DNA of 64,000 bases from Sulfuricurvum sp. IAE1. GTDB taxonomy: Bacteria > Campylobacterota > Campylobacteria > Campylobacterales > Sulfurimonadaceae. The stretch's first letter is position 1, and each line of letters opens with the position of its first letter. The stretch covers positions 62,001 through 126,000 of the forward strand of contig NZ_SLTI01000042.1 in assembly GCF_004347735.1 (NCBI RefSeq). The letters run 5' to 3'. The notes beneath the pieces were generated by a model. It worked only from the letters and a program-made list of their open reading frames with translations. It was not told where the DNA came from and did not search any database. The position numbers and the translations under genes were made by a program. This document shows positions 60,835 to 64,000 of the stretch, piece after piece.

Positions 60835-61949
60835 GCAACCCCTTCTTTTTTGACCAGCTTGACGCCCATTTCCAGATGGTGGGTATAGGGGAACTGATCG
60901 AATGCGGCCATCGCGCTCACGGTATGGGTCCGTTCGAGTATTTCGAGGTCGCGCGCCAGGGTCTCGGGGTTGCACGAGATGTAGAGCAGGTGCTCAAACC
61001 GCGACGCGAACGCGCACGGCTCTTCTCCGAGCCCGGCGCGCGGGGGATCGACGAAGAGGGTTTTGAGACGATAATCGTCCAGATCGACCCCTTCCATGCG
61101 GTTAAACACGCGGACGCGGTCGAGCGCCATCGTGAATTCTTCGGCGCTCATGCGGACGAAATCGATATTGTCGACTCCGTTGAGCTTCATGTTCTCTCTG
61201 GCCGCGGCAATGGAGGATTTGGAGATTTCGGTCGCAAGCACCCGCTCAAAGCGCGACGCGAACGGTATCGTAAAATTCCCCGCCCCGCAGTAGAGTTCGA
61301 GAAGATCGCCGCCGATCCCCTCGAGCTGTGCGAGCGACCATTCGACCATCCGCTCATTTACTCTGGGATTGGGTTGCGTGAAGCTGTTTTCGATATGGAC
61401 GTAACGGTAGTCCCGCCCTGCGATACGGAGCGTTTCGGTCACGTAGTCACGGCTTACGACGATCTTTTGCCCGCGGCTTCGCCCGATAACGCCGATTCCG
61501 AGCCGCTCTTCGAGACGGCGCGCCAGAGCCAGCCATTCGTCGTCGAGTTTTCGGTGATACAGCAGGCTGACAAGCACCTCCCCTTCCCCCGATGCAAGGA
61601 AATCGGCACCAAAAAGCTTGTGCCCCATTCCAAGCTCCGAAATCGCGGGCAGAAGCCGTTTCATCGCATACGCGATCGGTTCTGCGACAATGCCGCATTC
61701 ATGGATCCGGAGCATCCCCTGCCGATCCATGCGGTTCATCGCGTAACTCATCCCGCCTTCGTCATGGTACACCTTGAACTCGGCCCGGGAACGGAACCGC
61801 TCTTGCGGCGAGCGGACGATTTCGATCTCGCCCCGGAAAAACGGGGCGAACGTTTCGCGTACGACGGAGAGCTTGTGTTCGAGCTGCCCTTCGTATCCGT
61901 TTTCATAATCGCGGCAGCTGCCGCAGATCCCGAAATAATTACACTGCAC
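60831..61949 (-). CDS. trmA: tRNA (uracil-5-)-methyltransferase TrmA
   Basis: Encodes 372 residues. Body motifs match TrmA: YHRKLDDEWLALARRLEERL, IENSFTQPNPRVNERMVEWS, LLELYCGAGNFTIPFASRFE, VLATEISKSSIAAARENMKL and LLYISCNPETLARDLEIL with the catalytic cysteine, ending FDQFPYTHHLEMGV. The enzyme makes m5U54 in the tRNA T-loop. Unlike E. coli TrmA it begins CNYFGICGSC (C3, C9, C12, spacing x5, x2) and has a fourth Cys (about residue 85, HECGIVA), the iron-sulfur ligand pattern of RlmD. It overlaps the coiled-coil gene by four bases and follows fliP by 16. Confidence 0.9.
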   Translation of the reverse strand: MQCNYFGICGSCRDYENGYEGQLEHKLSVVRETFAPFFRGEIEIVRSPQERFRSRAEFKVYHDEGGMSYAMNRMDRQGMLRIHECGIVAEPIAYAMKRLLPAISELGMGHKLFGADFLASGEGEVLVSLLYHRKLDDEWLALARRLEERLGIGVIGRSRGQKIVVSRDYVTETLRIAGRDYRYVHIENSFTQPNPRVNERMVEWSLAQLEGIGGDLLELYCGAGNFTIPFASRFERVLATEISKSSIAAARENMKLNGVDNIDFVRMSAEEFTMALDRVRVFNRMEGVDLDDYRLKTLFVDPPRAGLGEEPCAFASRFEHLLYISCNPETLARDLEILERTHTVSAMAAFDQFPYTHHLEMGVKLVKKEGVA

Positions 61950-61965
61950 GAAAGACCTTTAAACG

Positions 61966-62721
61966 CTATTTGACACTGGCGATGAGATTGCCGATGAGAA
62001 GATTCCACCCGTCGACCATCACGAAAACGAGTATCTTGAACGGCATCGATATCATGACGGGGGGCAACATCATCATCCCCATCGACATCAGTATCGACGC
62101 CACGACCATATCGATGACGAGGAACGGGAGAAAAAGGAGGAACCCGATCTCAAAGGCCGTTTTGAGTTCACTGATGACGAACGCCGGGATGACGATGGTC
62201 AGCGGCACCTCTTTGATCGACTGGGGATTTTCCATGTGCCGGATCCGCAAAAAGAGCGCCAGGTCTTTTTCACGGGTGTTGCGGACCATGAAATTTTTGA
62301 ACGGTTCGGTCGTTTTTTCGAACGCCTCGTCGTAGGTGATCAGCTCTTCGCTGTAGGGTTTGATCCCTTCATCGTAGGCCTTTGTGGCGACGGGTTCCAT
62401 TACGAACACCGTAAGAATAAGCGCGAGCATGACCAGCAGCTGCGTCGGGGGGACCTGCTGGGTCCCCAGCGCCTGGCGCAAAAACCCGAACACGATGACG
62501 AAACGGGTAAACGTCGTCATCACCAGCACCAGGCTCGGCGCAAGGAAAAGAACCGTCAGCACCAAAAGGACGTTGAGCGAACTCACCACCTCTTCGGGGG
62601 TTTCGGGGGCGGTCAGGTTGAAGTTCATCGCCGGCACCTGGGCGTCTTCGGCCCAAAGCATCAACGGGATCATCAAGAGCAAAAAGACCAAACGACCCAA
62701 ACCGTACCCCGCATTTTCCAA
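61966..62721 (-). CDS. fliP: Flagellar export pore protein FliP
   Basis: Encodes 251 residues from a TTG. A signal-like N-terminus (LGRLVFLLLMIPLMLWAEDA) is followed by the FliP core: LVLVMTTFTRFVIVFGFLRQ, LGTQQVPPTQLLVMLALILT, then FGIVIPAFVISELKTAFEIG-type VIPAFVISELKTAFEIGFLL and SMGMMMLPPVMISMPFKILV. FliP forms the central pore of the flagellar type III export gate with FliQ and FliR. The FliO-like partner is encoded at 39.9 kb. It is divergent from glmU as in C. jejuni. The weak ribosome site leaves the exact start uncertain. Confidence 0.94.
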   Translation of the reverse strand: MENAGYGLGRLVFLLLMIPLMLWAEDAQVPAMNFNLTAPETPEEVVSSLNVLLVLTVLFLAPSLVLVMTTFTRFVIVFGFLRQALGTQQVPPTQLLVMLALILTVFVMEPVATKAYDEGIKPYSEELITYDEAFEKTTEPFKNFMVRNTREKDLALFLRIRHMENPQSIKEVPLTIVIPAFVISELKTAFEIGFLLFLPFLVIDMVVASILMSMGMMMLPPVMISMPFKILVFVMVDGWNLLIGNLIASVK

Positions 62722-62817
62722 AATGAATTCTTTTTAATGAGGCGATAATACCACAAACTAAGGGTGTATCTCGATTAAATTCTGATAAAATTGCATCAAA
62801 TCAATGCAGGAGCTTTT

Positions 62818-64000
62818 ATGTCCCATTCTCTTTCTATCGTCATTCTCGCCGCCGGAAAAGGGAGTCGGATGAAATCGCCCACCGCCAAGGTCCTCCACCG
62901 GATCTGCGGACGCGAAATGCTCTATTACAGCATCAAGGCGGCGCGGGAGATCACCGACGACGTCATCGTCGTCATCGCCCACCAAAAAGAGGCGGTGAAA
63001 GCGGCGATGGAACGCCATTTCGACGGGTTGAGCTTTGTCGTTCAGGATGCCGAAAACTTCCCCGGAACCGGGGGGGCGATGAAGGGGGTAAGCCCCAAAT
63101 ACGACGACGTCCTCGTCCTCAACGGAGATATGCCCCTCATCACCCGCGGCTCGATCGAACGCTTCCTCGCCAATCCCGCCGACATCGTCATGTCGGTCAT
63201 CCCCCTTGACAATCCGGGCGGGTACGGACGCGTCGTGATCGAAGAAGGACAAGTCCTGCGGATCGTCGAAGAAAAAGACGCCACCGAAGCGCAAAAAGCG
63301 ATCAATACCGTCAACGCCGGGGTATACGCGTTCAAACACCACGTACTCCAAAACTACATTCCCCGCCTCTCCAACGACAACGCCCAGGGGGAATACTACC
63401 TCACCGACGTCATCGAGATGGCACGGCGCGACGGCCTCTCGATCGCCCCGCTCTACGTCGCTGAAGAGGAGTTCAAAGGGGTCAATTCCAAAGCCGATCT
63501 CGCCCACGCCGAAGAGATCATGATGGATCGGATCCGCAAAACGTGGATGGATGCGGGGGTGATCATGCAGCTTCCGCAGACGGTCTACATCGAAGAAGGA
63601 GTCCGTTTCGTCGGTGAGTGCGTCGTCGAAAACGGCGTACGGGTGTGCGGTGAGAGCCTCATCGAGAATTCGCACCTCAAAGCCCACAGCGTCATCGAAG
63701 ACTCGAGTGTGCGCGATTCCGACGTCGGGCCGCTCGCCCACCTGCGTCCGCAGAGCGTACTTGAAAACACCCACGTCGGCAACTTCGTCGAAGTGAAAAA
63801 ATCCCACCTGCGCGGAGTCAAGGCGGGACACCTGAGCTATCTTGGGGACGCCGATATCGATGAGGGGACCAACATCGGCGCGGGGACGATCACCTGTAAC
63901 TATGACGGGATGAAAAAGTACCGCACGATCATCGGGAAAAACGTTTTCGTCGGCAGCGACACCCAGCTCGTCGCCCCCGTCGAAATCAGCGACAACGTGA
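62818..64000 (+). CDS. glmU: Bifunctional GlmU, 5' part (cut by window edge)
   Basis: An ATG after GCAGGAGCTTTT opens a frame of 394 codons that runs off the window. The uridylyltransferase domain has IVILAAGKGSRMKSPTAKVL, VVQDAENFPGTGGAMKG and DVLVLNGDMPLITRGSIERF, with YGRVVIEEGQVLRIVEEKDA and INTVNAGVYAFKHHVLQNYI. The left-handed beta-helix acetyltransferase domain is entered (GPLAHLRPQSVLENTHVGNF; LSYLGDADIDEGTNIGAGTI). GlmU makes UDP-GlcNAc from glucosamine-1-phosphate for cell wall and lipid A. It should reach about 430-455 residues in full. Confidence 0.95.
   Translation, partial: MSHSLSIVILAAGKGSRMKSPTAKVLHRICGREMLYYSIKAAREITDDVIVVIAHQKEAVKAAMERHFDGLSFVVQDAENFPGTGGAMKGVSPKYDDVLVLNGDMPLITRGSIERFLANPADIVMSVIPLDNPGGYGRVVIEEGQVLRIVEEKDATEAQKAINTVNAGVYAFKHHVLQNYIPRLSNDNAQGEYYLTDVIEMARRDGLSIAPLYVAEEEFKGVNSKADLAHAEEIMMDRIRKTWMDAGVIMQLPQTVYIEEGVRFVGECVVENGVRVCGESLIENSHLKAHSVIEDSSVRDSDVGPLAHLRPQSVLENTHVGNFVEVKKSHLRGVKAGHLSYLGDADIDEGTNIGAGTITCNYDGMKKYRTIIGKNVFVGSDTQLVAPVEISDNV

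Noticed and set aside
1-64000. tRNA, rRNA, CRISPR array, transposase, replication origin
   Set aside because: I looked for tRNA-like ends and cloverleaf arms in the intergenic gaps, regularly spaced repeats, transposase motifs and DnaA-box clusters and saw none that I could support.

Overview
The window comes from a chromosome of a Campylobacterota (epsilonproteobacterial) chemolithotroph, probably of the Sulfurimonas/Sulfuricurvum type. The evidence is: a fused CcsBA cytochrome c synthase; the short epsilon-type RecO; the gene order dus - membrane protein - DksA-like - rlmH - (thiE-like) - accD - IMPase, which I recall from Campylobacter jejuni (Cj0123c-Cj0128c); divergent fliP/glmU; a fliN-fliO pair; and the C-terminal part of a sulfide:quinone oxidoreductase at the left edge. 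Genus assignment is inference. Most of the window is dense, GC-rich, tightly packed housekeeping sequence. Two AT-rich accessory patches stand out (about 12.9-14.3 kb and 23.2-27.3 kb).

Layout. 1-3.9 kb: sulfide oxidation gene end, a lipoprotein, a small conserved protein, then a His/Cys-rich membrane peptide and a TonB-dependent receptor (probable metal uptake). 3.9-9.9 kb: a DUF134/NifX-type regulator facing, across an intergenic region full of palindromes, a nine-gene operon of two further NifX-like proteins, DUF4492, cytochrome bd oxidase CydAB, two micropeptides and two membrane permease halves. 9.9-12.9 kb: DUF3817, a periplasmic rhodanese, Tex. 12.9-14.3 kb: a hairpin-bounded non-coding repeat and an unknown zinc-ribbon/coiled-coil membrane protein. 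14.3-23.2 kb: recQ, a DEAD-box helicase, a glycoside-hydrolase-like protein, hrpB, recR, dnaJ. 23.2-27.3 kb: an accessory island with two small exported proteins, two mosaic paralogous lipoproteins flanking a RelB/YafQ toxin-antitoxin pair, and an orphan C-terminal piece of a large hemagglutinin-type toxin.

27.3-39.1 kb (minus strand): ccsBA, gdhA, polA, an HDOD protein, uvrA, a TauE/SafE exporter. 39.2-40.9 kb: CheX-like, FliN and FliO-like flagellar genes. 41-51.8 kb (minus strand): a long, mostly overlapping gene string from gltB through gltD, IMPase, accD, thiE-like, rlmH, dksA-like and a membrane protein to dus. 52-57.5 kb: recO, a small unknown, a cysteine-free Rrf2 regulator with DUF4395, and a three-gene signalling unit (kinase with pseudo-receiver, soluble chemoreceptor, CheY-like regulator). 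57.7-64 kb: a second exported rhodanese, PAP2 phosphatase, DgkA, a long coiled-coil SH3-type exported protein, TrmA with RlmD-like iron-sulfur cysteines, FliP and the 5' two-thirds or more of glmU.

The genes together describe a motile, microaerobic, sulfur-oxidising cell: sulfide oxidation and two rhodaneses feed electrons to the quinone pool, cytochrome bd takes electrons to oxygen under control of a NifX-type sensor set, CcsBA matures c-type cytochromes, and GDH plus GOGAT assimilate ammonia. The best candidates for undescribed biology are the triple NifX/DUF134-cytochrome bd module with its operator array and leader hairpin, and the accessory island with the orphan toxin, mosaic lipoproteins and TA pair. 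I saw no tRNA, rRNA, CRISPR array, transposase or replication origin.
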